A DNA stretch of 64,000 nucleotides from Bilabrum cf. latius. Taxonomy: Eukaryota > Bigyra: Bicosoecida > Bigyra > Bicosoecida. Below the pieces are notes generated by a model. The model searched no databases. It was not told the origin of the DNA and worked only from the letters and a program-made list of their open reading frames with translations. A program made the position numbers and the translations under genes. The stretch covers positions 620,001-684,000 of the forward strand of contig OZ237762.1 of the NCBI GenBank assembly GCA_965178125.1, read 5' to 3'. Positions 46,716 through 56,733 of the stretch are shown here, piece by piece (position 1 is the stretch's first letter; the number at the start of each line of letters is the position of its first letter).

Positions 46716-47972
46716 TTAATCATACGCAAACATTTTCCAAGCCTACTTAAGTGCTGTCTTCTTGGATATTCCTTTTCCTCTTAAAATGGACGCCATTTTC
46801 ATAACTCTTGAACGTTTTGTTTCACACTGACATTGACCTCCAAATATTTCCAGATACATACCCGATACTGGGTCATTCGTATGCGAATGGATTTCTTTCA
46901 TAATTGGTCTTCCAACTGTTTTAGTTGCTAAATCCCAACCTTCCTTAAAATCTTGTCCAAAATCCCTTTCTGTGTTCTACTTATGCTTTTCCTAATTTTT
47001 TCTTAAAGCGTTTCTTACATCTTCCGGTAAATCATCTAAGCCTCTCCCAAACCATTTGGAAAAATAACCAGCCACATCAGTAGCAGCATTAGCCACTCTC
47101 TTAGTAAATCCCGATACGTTCTTAGCAATACTCTCTACATCCTACATAATAAATTGGTTTAAGGGTGGTGTCAAAAACCCATTTGTGCGTAGAACATCCT
47201 AAATGAACTTTTGACAATTCAACGAGAAAGCACGATACTAATAAAAATTGTATTCTCCTATTTTCTGTAAAGTGGTTTCATATAATTCCCTTACTGTTTT
47301 CTAAGGTTTTCCATTAATATTTACTTCCATAGTTTGTGTTTTCTTGTTGGTGGAAAATCTTGAGGACAAATTAACCCTCTCATTCTTCTCAAGATAAATC
47401 TTTTTTCCACCTCCAAGGTTCAACTCTAAGGCTAAGTGAAAAAAATCATTATATCCGTGTTTATTTTTTAACTTTTTCATTTTTCCAAGGGTAATCCAGT
47501 TAAGCAACCGATTAATCGCGCCACTAATGGGGGTTCTAATTACTTTCATAGCTATAATTGTTCTATCCCCGTATTGCTGTAGTGTTCTCTGGACTTCGTT
47601 TGAATTCCCATACACTACTCCACCCTTAAGCTGTTGCGCCAGCTAACTGCGCCGAGAGGGGGTGCTTCGCAAACCATCTTTTAAATACTAATGAAGTGTG
47701 TTGGATTGTGTGGATTTCTTCTAGGATTTCTTTTTTGGTTTTCCTTTTGTTCCCACACCATCTTTAAGCTGTTGCGCCAGCTAACTGCGCCGAGAGGGGG
47801 TGCTTCGCACACCATCTTCAAACTTAATTGCTTTTTCAAGGGCTTCTTTAGAATAAGGATGTTCACTTTTCCATGTCCTTGTTGTTTTACTCTTTGGTTC
47901 TTTGACACTAATGTACGTCTTAACAAAACCAGAATTCATTTTTCCGCCACTAAGTGTATAAAAACTATCCAT
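46716..47972 (-). CDS. Virion-associated protein with LRAT/NlpC-P60-like region, 418 aa
   Basis: ATG at 47972, TAA end, 11 TAG codons. Residues about 165-265 have a possible papain-like or LRAT arrangement: His in NDFFHLALEL and Cys in SLNCQKFIQD, with a beta-rich stretch between. If real, this would be an acyltransferase, phospholipase or peptidase acting at entry, but the assignment is tentative. Residues 55-120 contain two copies of a repeated segment (DG-x-RSTPSRRSQLAQQLK). An LSGG-K site lies near the N-terminus. The C-terminus shares the LRG-x-G...AL-x-x-AW motif with the next gene downstream. Confidence 0.7.
47626..47817. repeat. In-frame direct repeat, two 46-base copies 138 bases apart
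   Basis: Copies at 47626-47671 and 47764-47809 are identical, followed after one mismatch by eight more matching bases (ACCATCTT). The 138-base spacing keeps the frame. The repeat is much more GC-rich than its surroundings, and each copy includes a TAG (CTA on the plus strand). Confidence 0.9.
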
Positions 47973-47997
47973 TTAGTATAGGCTTGTATTAAAAAAC

Positions 47998-48615
47998 TCA
48001 TAGACGACTTCCAAGACCGAAGGTTTTCCGGACGAATTCCTCCAGTTGCTAAAAGGATGAATAGACACAGTACTAACTCTAATGTAATCCAGCGATTAAA
48101 TTCGTTCTTGAGCGTTCTACAGACAATAAGTCCCCCGATTTTTTCCCTTCACGGATTTCCTCAAAAAGACTGTGAGAAGGCACACACACAAAAATTGAAC
48201 TTTCCTTAAATAAATCTTTCGCTAATTCCAACGAACCAACCATAACAATTAAACGCCTGGATTTCTTTGTGAGCCAATCCGCTTTAATTTTTTCATACAC
48301 TAATCTTGACTAAGAGTAATAAAAGAGACGGTGGGTGCTTTCATCACCATCAATTAGCATTTTCTCCATTTTCTATTTTTCCTACCCTGAAATCTAACCA
48401 TTTACGCATTCATCTAAGTCAATGACCAAAGTGTCTTTATCAACACTTTCTATAGAGCGACACAAAGTAGTTTTCCCAGAGCCCTTAGGTATAACCACGC
48501 AGGATTTCTGTTTCTAAGTTCCGTCTTTCGTCCACCAAGAATATAGGCACTTGCTTCCTGTATAAGCTAAAGGGGCTAAAGTCCCAGCAACCATTACAGC
48601 AGTTGATACTGACAT
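47998..48615 (-). CDS. P-loop NTPase/kinase-like viral protein, 205 aa
   Basis: ATG at 48615, TGA end, eight TAG codons. Walker A is at about 42-50 (IPKGSGKTT), followed by LVIDLDE as a possible Walker B. The N-terminus is hydrophobic (residues 5-28) and may be a membrane segment. Size and layout resemble small nucleotide-kinase-like P-loop proteins rather than the packaging ATPase, which is encoded at 53758-54660. Exact role unknown. Confidence 0.7.
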
Positions 48616-48670
48616 TGTTTTGATATACTATATACCAAGACAAATATTTATTGGTTTACCCTTTTCATAC

Positions 48671-50437
48671 TCAACCTTGGAGCATTGCGAGTAATTGGTT
48701 GCGAGATAAAGATTTCCCACCTGTTAAGCCCGAGCCTAACTTGGCACCTGTTAAGCCCTTGCCTTTCTTGGTAGTTTTTCGGGGTTTCCTTTGGCGACCC
48801 ATTCCAGCCATTTCACCCACCATTTTAGCGGTGTCAAATACCTACTTACCATCCTTTAATACTTTTTTGAGATTGCCTTTCTTTACCCAATCAGCGGTTT
48901 TGTGTGCGAACTTTTTTAAGGCGTGTCTAATCTTTTTACCAAGACCCCTACCGTGTAGTCCGCTTAATTGACTTTCATATACTACGGGTAATTTAGAGGC
49001 GGAAAGAACATCTGCCCGTGAGATGACACCCTGCTAATACTCAATCTTAGAACCATCAATCACATTCATTACTCCTTCGTACAATCCCACAACCACACAC
49101 TACACATTTTGGTAATCTACAACATCATTATTCTTCACTCGTAGGGTGATAGACAATTGGTTAGAGCCGTTGCTTCCATTTGTCTAATCTACATCTAGGC
49201 TCAAATCCTTGGCGGGGTCGATGGAGAGAATTGCGCCTGATAGCACCCTATCCCCGAATTTACGCATAGCCCATTCCGCGTATTGCTATTCAAGTCCATT
49301 GCTTCTGGATAAGTCCCATAGCTACTGAGGTGAAGCATCTGCGAGTAATCCACTTTGGTTATTCATCTCAATAGATATTCCCTCAATTCCAAGGAATGTG
49401 TTTCCCTAATCTACTGAGACGCTGGTAGGTGAGCGACGGGCAAACACAAATAGACGAGATGGAACTGAATTGCTAAGTTTAATATTGTTGTTCGTAAGAG
49501 TTGCTGTTGTTCCTGCGCTGATTGTTGCACCATAGCTTTGAGTATATGAAGTCATTTCAAAAATATCATAGGATACCTGTTTTGGAAGGACAAACCCTGT
49601 TTTAGGGGTAATCTATTCAAGGTATAAATAGGGGTTCTGGACATCTACCGACTAAACGGTAGCAGTTAAGTCCTATTGTGGAATACGAGACCACACGGTT
49701 CTACTCAGTTGCGACCAATTGATATCCAAGGAAAGAGTTTCTAAACCGAAAATGGCTGGTTGTTCCTATTTACTTTCGTAATGGAAAGGTGGGCAAAGAA
49801 CCGCCTCAGTACATTCAAAGACAAGAACACGATTTTGCGTTTGACCTGCGGGCACTGGAGTGTTATCCATTTGAACCAAGTTATAAAATCCACTTCCTCT
49901 TGCGGGTTGGTCCTAAAGCACGTCCTCATACGAAGCAAGAGCGTTATTTGTAGCCTAACTCATCATCGCGTATGAAGGCACATTGTCGCGTCTATACACA
50001 CTATCAAGGCAATTCACACGATGAACATCATCATCTAAACAATGGGACACTACGTCCATTATTTCCGCGTTATTCTAAGTAAAGCGAATGTTATTGATAC
50101 CAACTGTCTGTGTTGCAATGGAGCGATTAAGTGGATATGAGCGTGGAGCATCGTAATCTGGTGTAAATGGTACGAGAGCACCTGCGGTTTGATTATTCAC
50201 GGAAAAGGTGATAGAAAATCGGCATGAGACATAGGCGCGGCGGCACAAACCTACACCTGAAGGCATACTAATATTCCAATTCACACCTGAATTATAATTA
50301 CCGGCTGAACCAGATGGAGCGTATCTGCGAAACGTTCGGTTCTCATAACCTTCTTGAACTTCATAAGGCTTTGGTTGTACGTCTAATGTTGCGGGAGATA
50401 CTTTGACTGGCTGAAGGGCAAATGTATTCAATGACAT
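48671..50437 (-). CDS. MCP: Major capsid protein, double jelly-roll, 588 aa
   Basis: Forms the icosahedral shell. Recognised by PLV/Polinton capsid hallmarks in the second jelly roll: SRLFVFARR, then GIEGISIEMNNQSGLLADAS, then LWDLSRSNGLE and YAEWA. The first jelly roll is in the N-terminal half. Fourteen TAG codons fall within it. The last 110 residues are unusually basic (RHALKKFAHK, KPRKTTKKGKG) and end with an LTGG-K site at 571-575, possibly a DNA-contacting tail released by the viral protease. A TATA-rich box lies 15-25 bases before the ATG. TGA end. Confidence 0.92.
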
Positions 50438-50515
50438 TTTTGTTTTCCTTGTATATTATATACAACGAATAAAATTCTATGGGGTTGCGTCTCCATCCGA
50501 CGAATTATCATTTAT

Positions 50516-51631
50516 TCAAAGTCCTTTCCGTTTCTTAAATAAAAACTTCACACTCACACTTCCGTGGCGTAAATAAAGAGGTCTTAGATTTGAATAATTA
50601 TCTTTCCAATAAAGATTAAACTAAATCCTATCTACTGAATGTGTATCTAAAAAATCAATTTCGTGGAGAATATGGGGCTGGTATTGAAGAACCTACTAAT
50701 TAACTGTTTCAGTGTCATCTAATACACAGTCCATATCCACTAATAAACTCTCGGTCCCTGAACCTGAATTCTAATCTGTATTTGTGGATTGTCCATAGGC
50801 GGATTTCTAGGATATTGCCTCACTCCTCACTGGAAGACTTGAAGATGTGAAAACTATTCCGCGAAAAATCTAAAACTACACTAAACTCCCTCGTTCCTAG
50901 GTCATCATTAATCTGTAGTCTCCCGTTGGGTTTCCCTCGAAGTATGCCTAAGGTTCATATTTTCCAACAGAAGAGCCATCATCGAATAAAACATTGGTTC
51001 CTAGGGTTTTGAATAGAATACTGGCGTATAAGTCGTCATCTTGGATATCCATTCGTTCCATAGGAAAACCCGTCATCAGTTCGTTAAGGGCTTCATTCAA
51101 CACTAATTTAAATTTTTGTCCTGAGTTTTCCTCGTCGTAATCGGGGTTTGCTACTAAACTGAACTTTCCATCTTTGAATAGTAAAACCGGAACTGATGTA
51201 ATATCCGCTGATAAAGCGTTCTATAGGGTTTCGTTGAATAAATCAACAAAATGCTACACGGAATACATATAATAATAAGGAACAAACTACATAGGATTGG
51301 AAAAAGATGGTTGGTTTTCCCCTGTTAACTAGGGTCTCCATATAATACTTTCCGTCCATAATTGTACTCCACTTTCATCTGTAATGCTAATTCTATACAC
51401 CGTTTGATTAGGATTTGAAGATGGATTTTTCACTTTATCGGTTTCTATGTGTGGAACCCATAAAGGTATTGAATTGGTGCTTATGGAAAACCGGAATACT
51501 GACATCGTATAATCACCAACATCCTTATCTAATAATGGCTACTTGCGGGTTTCGCTATAGGTCGCTGGTTGGAAAGTATCTTCGTTATTTCGTATGTTTG
51601 CGGTAATGTAAAATCGGTCTGGAGAACTCAT
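50516..51631 (-). CDS. Minor capsid (penton) protein, 371 aa
   Basis: Expected to form the pentameric vertices. The family signature YYYMYSVQHFVDLFNETL lies near residues 120-137, with VFRFSISTNSIPLWVP before it and a jelly-roll-like beta pattern. Fourteen TAG codons, including the Gln in the YYYMYSVQHF signature where relatives have Gln, so this gene is invisible in the standard code apart from fragments. Ends TGA. TATAGTAAA touches the ATG. It lies directly upstream of the MCP gene, the usual PLV order. Confidence 0.88.
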
Positions 51632-51687
51632 TTTACTATAGACGTTTATAATTATGGGGTGGGTTTGATTACTTTTCTAAAGTATAA

Positions 51688-52179
51688 TTAAGATGGTGTA
51701 ATAAGTGAACCTGACACTAAGGATTTCCAACTAGATGTAGAAGAACTGCCAATCGCCACATAGACATCGTTGTCGCTTCCATTATACACTAAAGCGCCCT
51801 TGAACTTTCGCTCTGCTGACGTATTAATAGGGGTAGAAGCGTCAGCCAATGTAGCTCCAGCAACCTCACTCAGCCCAACAACACCCTCTTGAGAAGTCTT
51901 GAATGAACCAACTAGTGAAATATCGCATCTTTCTCCTTCTTCGCTCATACTGAACTGACAACCAGCAGACGCTCCATTTTTTCCAAACCGTAGAACAGTT
52001 TCACCCCACTCCATATAAGGCTCTCCGTCTTTGAATTCAATACTTGGATTGCCTATGACTGCTCCCGTAGAGTTAGTAATTGCGGACACTTTAATTGCGT
52101 CGCTACTCACAACATTACACGTAATAGTTTGAGACATAAGGTCTAGACTGTTCTTAGATAGAAGATTTGAAACTGACAT
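51688..52179 (-). CDS. Putative virion surface/fibre-like protein, 163 aa
   Basis: ATG at 52179, TAA end, no TAG, so it is intact in either code. Beta-rich sequence with a C-terminal head-like pattern (KGALVYNGSDNDVYVAI, then SSWKSL) similar to short phage and viral fibre tips. No enzyme motif. Location beside capsid genes supports a surface role. Inference only. Confidence 0.6.
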   Translation of the reverse strand: MSVSNLLSKNSLDLMSQTITCNVVSSDAIKVSAITNSTGAVIGNPSIEFKDGEPYMEWGETVLRFGKNGASAGCQFSMSEEGERCDISLVGSFKTSQEGVVGLSEVAGATLADASTPINTSAERKFKGALVYNGSDNDVYVAIGSSSTSSWKSLVSGSLITPS

Positions 52180-52244
52180 TTTATAGTATATCCACAGAAA
52201 TAATTTTTATCAGGTTGCCAAAAGATGTAAATAAGAGGTTTTGG

Positions 52245-53426
52245 TCAATCTTTTCCTAAAAGATGTAATAGTTCCATAGCAACCTAATGATGAATATCTT
52301 TATCGGCTCCTTTTACTTTCTTGGCTACATTCATTGCTGTATCATAGATAATCCTTTTTCCACCTCGTAATCCTTTCCCCTTTTTTGGTTTTCCACTTTC
52401 TTCTACAGTCATTGCGCGTGATGGTGGGTCTTCTAAATCAGGCTACTAAATTCCATAGGGCGGACTAAACCCCGTAAATCGCTACACAGGTCTAGTAGCA
52501 CGTTTTCCAATTCCCTGCTCAATTTCTATCCTACTCGGCATATCATAGTACTCACCAGTTTCTGGGTCCCACGCCCCCGGAGTGCTTCCTTGCGGTAGTG
52601 GTCTTTCATTGCTCGCTGCGGCTAATATGGCATCTAAGTCTTTTGATGTTTTTGACGCATTACTACTTGAACCCTCTTGAAAATGCTAAAACATATTTGT
52701 CTGCCCCTGTGATGTTCTTTGTGAGAAATTCTTTCCCTATTCTAAATCCCACGCTATTCGTTGTTTTTCAGTTAAGGGTCTGTCTTGTTGTATTCTTTCT
52801 CTGGCTCTTTCCAATAACTATTTATACGCACCCGAAGACCTTTTTGGAAGCTGTACTTGTGTTGGAGCGGAAAACGTGTTTCTTCTTGTTGTTCGAGCAG
52901 GTGTTTGTAAAGATGTTGGCTACTAATCAATTCCCAACATTCCCTACGGTATTCGTTGTCCGGATGCCTCCTATATAACTTTCCCTAATTCTAAGAGTTG
53001 TTTTCTGTCTTCAGCTGGAACTCTCTGCAGTCCTTCGTAGCCTTTCCTTTGAAATCTCTCAATATTTACGTATTGACGGGCTAGTTGTTGCTTCATTTGT
53101 GGAGACATATTGATATTACCAACAAAATCCTTCAATGCTTTCACTGCTGGACTTACATTTTTACCCTCAATAATACCTTTCATTATACCAGATATTGACT
53201 TAGATATGATTTCCTCGTTGCTTTGGTCTGCCTATTTTCTCTACGCTGGAGTTCCATACCTTCCACTTTCTTTTAATCGTTCAATTTTTGCCCTTTTCCT
53301 TATAAAATCACTATATTCTGTTTCTAAATCTACGTCGTCCCTTGCCTGTAAATCTAACATTTTAGCATTGTCCAGTTCCCTTTCTAGGGCTTGCTGAATA
53401 AGAGCATTCACTTTAGCAGTTTTCAT
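52245..53426 (-). CDS. Virion core/cement-like protein, 393 aa
   Basis: ATG at 53426, TGA end, 12 TAG codons including a double TAG. N-terminal 150 residues are helical and charged. The middle is Gln/Ser-rich with a PGAWDPETGEYYDMPSR segment. Near the C-terminus a KKGKGLRGG-K site (353-357) precedes a short amphipathic peptide, a layout like adenovirus protein VI, whose C-terminal peptide activates the protease. I infer a protease-processed internal virion protein, but no homology is certain. Confidence 0.65.
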
Positions 53427-53434
53427 TTACTATA
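53427..53434 (-). promoter_or_regulatory. Late-type viral box TATAGTAA directly before ATG
   Basis: On the minus strand TATAGTAA is followed immediately by the ATG at 53426. Confidence 0.6.
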
Positions 53435-53491
53435 AGCTTTTATAAAAAGCTTGACCAAAAAATAAAAAATAAAGTGTTTGTGTATAGTATA

Positions 53492-53728
53492 ATGGATATT
53501 GATAAGTGGATTATATAGAGAACCAAACAACTCGCGCTATAGAAAGAACAAGACGCTTTAAATAGAGTTAAAAACCATCATATTAAAGTTGGAAAAGGTT
53601 TAAAGCCCAAACGAAAAGTTTCTGAGAAAATGAAACGTCGCAATAAACTTGTAAAAATGGTGATGTAGTAGACTGGTATGAGTTTACCTCAAGCAAGTCG
53701 GTATATACGAGAATAGAATATTATTTAA
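53492..53728 (+). CDS. Small basic viral protein, 78 aa
   Basis: ATG to TAA, with five TAG codons (one double), so not visible in the standard code. Helical and Lys/Arg-rich (KVSEKMKRRNK), ending with MVMQQTGMSLPQASRYIRE, a weak match to the AL-x-x-AW type motif of the virion proteins. Could be a DNA-binding protein. TATAGTA at 53483-53489 is two bases from the ATG. Confidence 0.65.
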
Positions 53729-53757
53729 AGAAACTTTTATAACAAGTTTGACCAAAA

Positions 53758-54660
53758 TTACATAAGGTAAGCCTACTTTTCTCCTAATAAATACCTCGGG
53801 TAATTCCTGTGGACACATACCCACCTAGAAGGCATTTTTAAGACTTTAGAGATTTCTTGTTTCTCAAGTCCTATATAATTTTTTAGTAAATACCTTAGAG
53901 AATGTGCGGAAGAACACTAAGGGAATATAACGAACTTATGACTTTCCGCAAGAATAATTCGGGTACTTTTATAGTTGGTAGATAAATGACTTGTGATTAA
54001 TACAGAAGTATTTGAATGTCTTCCAACCTACAATATTTCATCCTGTAAATGATTGAGGGCTTCCCTTAACTTCTTATCTTTGATTGTATCAATATCATCC
54101 AAGATTACTAAGGCGTCCCTTAATTCCTAATGAATATCAATCGGGTTCTCCACCAGTTCCTCATTTAAAATAATCCTTTTCAGTCCTTTCACTTCATCTA
54201 AGACTTTATCCTACTATACTCGTGAAAATAAAATAATTCTCCTGTTTGGAAACATTCTGTGATAATTCTTAGCATATTTGGAAACCCAAGTAGACTTCCC
54301 AGCACCTGATGGTGCGGTGATATAAATGACCTCTCTTCCTTTTGGATTTGGTAATGATTGGAATTCACCCTATTTTAATGTAATCTCTTTATGTTTCTTT
54401 TCCTATGCTTTTTCATACAAGTATTTGATGTCTTCGTCTAGGGGTTCGACCTGTTTGATTAAGTGTCGTGCTAATAAATCCATTTTCCTCTGCGGAAATC
54501 GTTTCCCTGTAAGTGATGATACTTGAAAATCCTAGAATGATATACTATCATCTCCAAATTGGTTGTCTGTCTTTTCCGCTGTGTATAAAATACGTTTTCC
54601 GTGTGTGTCATATGCGATAGGTGTTGATTTTGTAGTTTCCTTCCAAGAAAAATGTGCCAT
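53758..54660 (-). CDS. FtsK/HerA-type genome packaging ATPase, 300 aa
   Basis: Pumps viral DNA into the capsid. Walker A at about 115-123 (TAPSGAGKST), Walker B at about 184-191 (LVILDDID), and a downstream sensor block GRHSNTSVLITSH as in A32-like ATPases. Nine TAG codons, including QVGRHSN, where PLV and NCLDV relatives have Gln or another polar residue. TAA end. Divergent from the protease gene across 190 bases. Confidence 0.92.
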
Positions 54661-54850
54661 TTTAGTGTATTTACTATATGTTTTTATATTTTCTAAAGTG
54701 TTTTGTCTTTTTGTTGAAAACTTATTTTGAATGATTGTCTTTTATGCTATCCACAAATTCCAAAACGGATTTTGTAGAAATACTTCTACGCATAAATAAT
54801 GGTTAAGAGATGTTTTTATCTCCCCCAATATATATGTATATAATAAATAT

Positions 54851-55387
54851 ATGGATTATGCTCTTAGCGATAGTGATATTCGTGTTCTCCTCCAAAATCC
54901 ACCAAATATTAAGGCATTTCTTCCTACGTCGGTAAACATCGTTCCATATACAGAATTAGGATAGTACAATAGTATTGATGGATTATTTAGTCGTTGTAAT
55001 TGTTGTATCATTCTATACCAAGAAGAAATAAACTCTGGACACTGGGTCTGCTTATTTAAGCGTAATAAAACAATATACTTCTTTGACAGTTATGGAATTC
55101 GTCCTGATAGGCAATAGCACACAATGAGTGAAAGCGTGCGGAAACGTTTTTATGAAGACCCTGAGTTAATTTATTTAATGTATCATTCTCCGTATAAGAT
55201 TGACTATAACCCATATTAGTTTTAGGCGGATGGAATGGATATAGCAACCTGCGGGAGACATTGTATAGTTCGTCTTTGGAATAGAGCGAAAAACGCTAAT
55301 TAGTATAAAAAGTGGGTGGATAAGGTTTGTAAGAAACATACATTAAATCCTGATGAATTAGTGTATTTATTGACGTGTCATTTATGA
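54851..55387 (+). CDS. Adenain-type cysteine protease, 178 aa
   Basis: Maturation protease for virion proteins (Ulp1/adenain fold). Catalytic His64 (SGHWVCLF), Asp79 (FFDSYG) and Cys134 (ATCGRHC). The oxyanion-hole Gln expected shortly before the Cys is supplied by one of two TAG codons at 123 and 125 (NPYQFQADG), so the enzyme needs TAG read as Gln. Five TAG codons in all. TGA end, overlapping the stop of the convergent gene by six bases. Length is close to adenovirus protease (about 200). Confidence 0.92.
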
Positions 55388-55666
55388 ACTCCAAAGGTAA
55401 AAATGTGAGAAGAACTTTGGGGTTCTTGGTTTTACTTCGATACCGTGTCGTTTGAAGTATCTAAATTGGCGGTCCGTATCTAAATGATTTAAATGGCTGT
55501 AATACCCTATTCTATCGTAAAATTGCTAATACCGCCTATCACCAAACGATGTAATATATTCATCATTTTCGTCAAAAACATCATACTTCTTATTCTTGCG
55601 TCTTGAGGGTGCTTTAAATAGAAAATTCTCAACAACCTTTTCAAAATCGTAGGTATGTAGCTTCAT
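55382..55666 (-). CDS. Conserved small viral protein of the 'FGD-Y-D-RH' type, 94 aa
   Basis: ATG at 55666, TAA end, one TAG. Contains ITSFGDRRYQQFYDRIG, then HLDTDRQFRYFKRHG, a pattern I associate with a small uncharacterised family in giant viruses and PLVs. No catalytic motif. Function unknown. Confidence 0.7.
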
Positions 55667-55697
55667 AAGTACTTTATAGTATAGTCTTCTACTTATA

Positions 55698-55811
55698 TCA
55701 AAGCCCGAGCTTCTTGTATTCCTTTAGTTTTTCGTGTAATTTTTTCCAAATACGTGGATTAATTTGCTTGACAATATGCTCTATCATCAACTCCTTTAAA
55801 AATGGGTTCAT
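55698..55811 (-). CDS. Short basic viral peptide, 37 aa
   Basis: ATG at 55811, TGA end, no TAG, preceded without a gap by TATAGTAA (55812-55819). Helical, Lys-rich. Too short to assign, but the start context matches the other late genes. Confidence 0.45.
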   Translation of the reverse strand: MNPFLKELMIEHIVKQINPRIWKKLHEKLKEYKKLGL

Positions 55812-55819
55812 TTACTATA

Positions 55820-55959
55820 GTGATATAGAATGGCTTAAATTATCATCTCTTGGGAAATCCAATCTTTGAAAAAGATATCAAAACAGCGGAGGGCAAAGCC
55901 CGAGCATCTTGGAAAATTAATTTTAATATTTCTTTGTATCCTATATTGTCAAAATTTTT
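55820..55959. other. Spacer next to right terminal repeat
   Basis: Contains one copy (about 55862-55915) of a 55-base module with the GGGCAAAGCCC hairpin that is repeated inside the right terminal repeat. No gene. Confidence 0.6.
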
Positions 55960-56469
55960 CAATCAATTTTTGTGTTTTTAATTGGAAAACAATTATAATT
56001 TGTTTTTTATTTTCCTTTTAATTTTTATGGTGGCATCATAGGAATTACAACATTTAATTTTAATCTTTGAAAAAGATATCAAAAGAGCGGAGGGCAAAGC
56101 CCGAGCATCTTGGGAACTTAATTTATTTTTTCTAAGTCTCTTATAATTGACCTGTAAAATTGACAAGTTTTTTGGGGACTTTTCGAAAGGGACTTAAAAT
56201 ACGTTTTCGTTTTCCTTTTAATTTTTATGGTGGCATCATAGGAATTACAACATTTAATTTTAATTGGAAAATATATTTATTCTTTCTAAGTCTCTTAAAA
56301 TTGACCTGTAAAATCTCTCAATTTTAATCTTTGAAAAAGATATCAAAAGAGCGGAGGGCAAAGCCCGAGCATCTTGGGGGACTTTTCCAAAGGGACTTAA
56401 AATACGTTTTCGTTTTCCTTATAATGTATCATCTCTTGGGTAATCGGTTTGGTTGCTTCGGAGAACAAT

Positions 56470-56733
56470 TTAGTCGCTTGGGAAATCCTTGGGAAATCCT
56501 TGGGAAATCCTTGGGAAATCCTTGGGAAATCCTTGGGAAATCCTTGGGAAATCCTTGGTCGGTTCATCGGTCGGTTCATCGGTCGGTCGCTTGGGAACAT
56601 ACCTCGGTCTCTTGATAAAATACCTTGTTCTCTTGGGGAAATCCTCGGTTGGTCTCTTGGTCTCTTGGGAATTCATCCTTCCGTTCCTACAGCAAACACA
56701 GAGATATTTTGGACACTTGGTTAATTTCTTCAT
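56470..56733 (-). CDS. ORF inside right terminal repeat, 87 aa (doubtful)
   Basis: Mirror of the ORF at 39981. Same Cys-rich start, but the tail is in another frame because the 11-base repeat has two more copies. Probably non-coding. Confidence 0.2.
   Translation of the reverse strand: MKKLTKCPKYLCVCCRNGRMNSQETKRPTEDFPKRTRYFIKRPRYVPKRPTDEPTDEPTKDFPRISQGFPKDFPRISQGFPKDFPSD
56480..56556 (-). repeat. Seven tandem copies of the 11-base repeat
   Basis: GGGAAATCCTT units on the plus strand. The left arm has five. Confidence 0.95.

Noticed and set aside
48651-48971. Plus-strand frame of 106 codons opposite the capsid gene
   Set aside because: It is a shadow of the MCP C-terminal coding region, and no viral start context precedes it.
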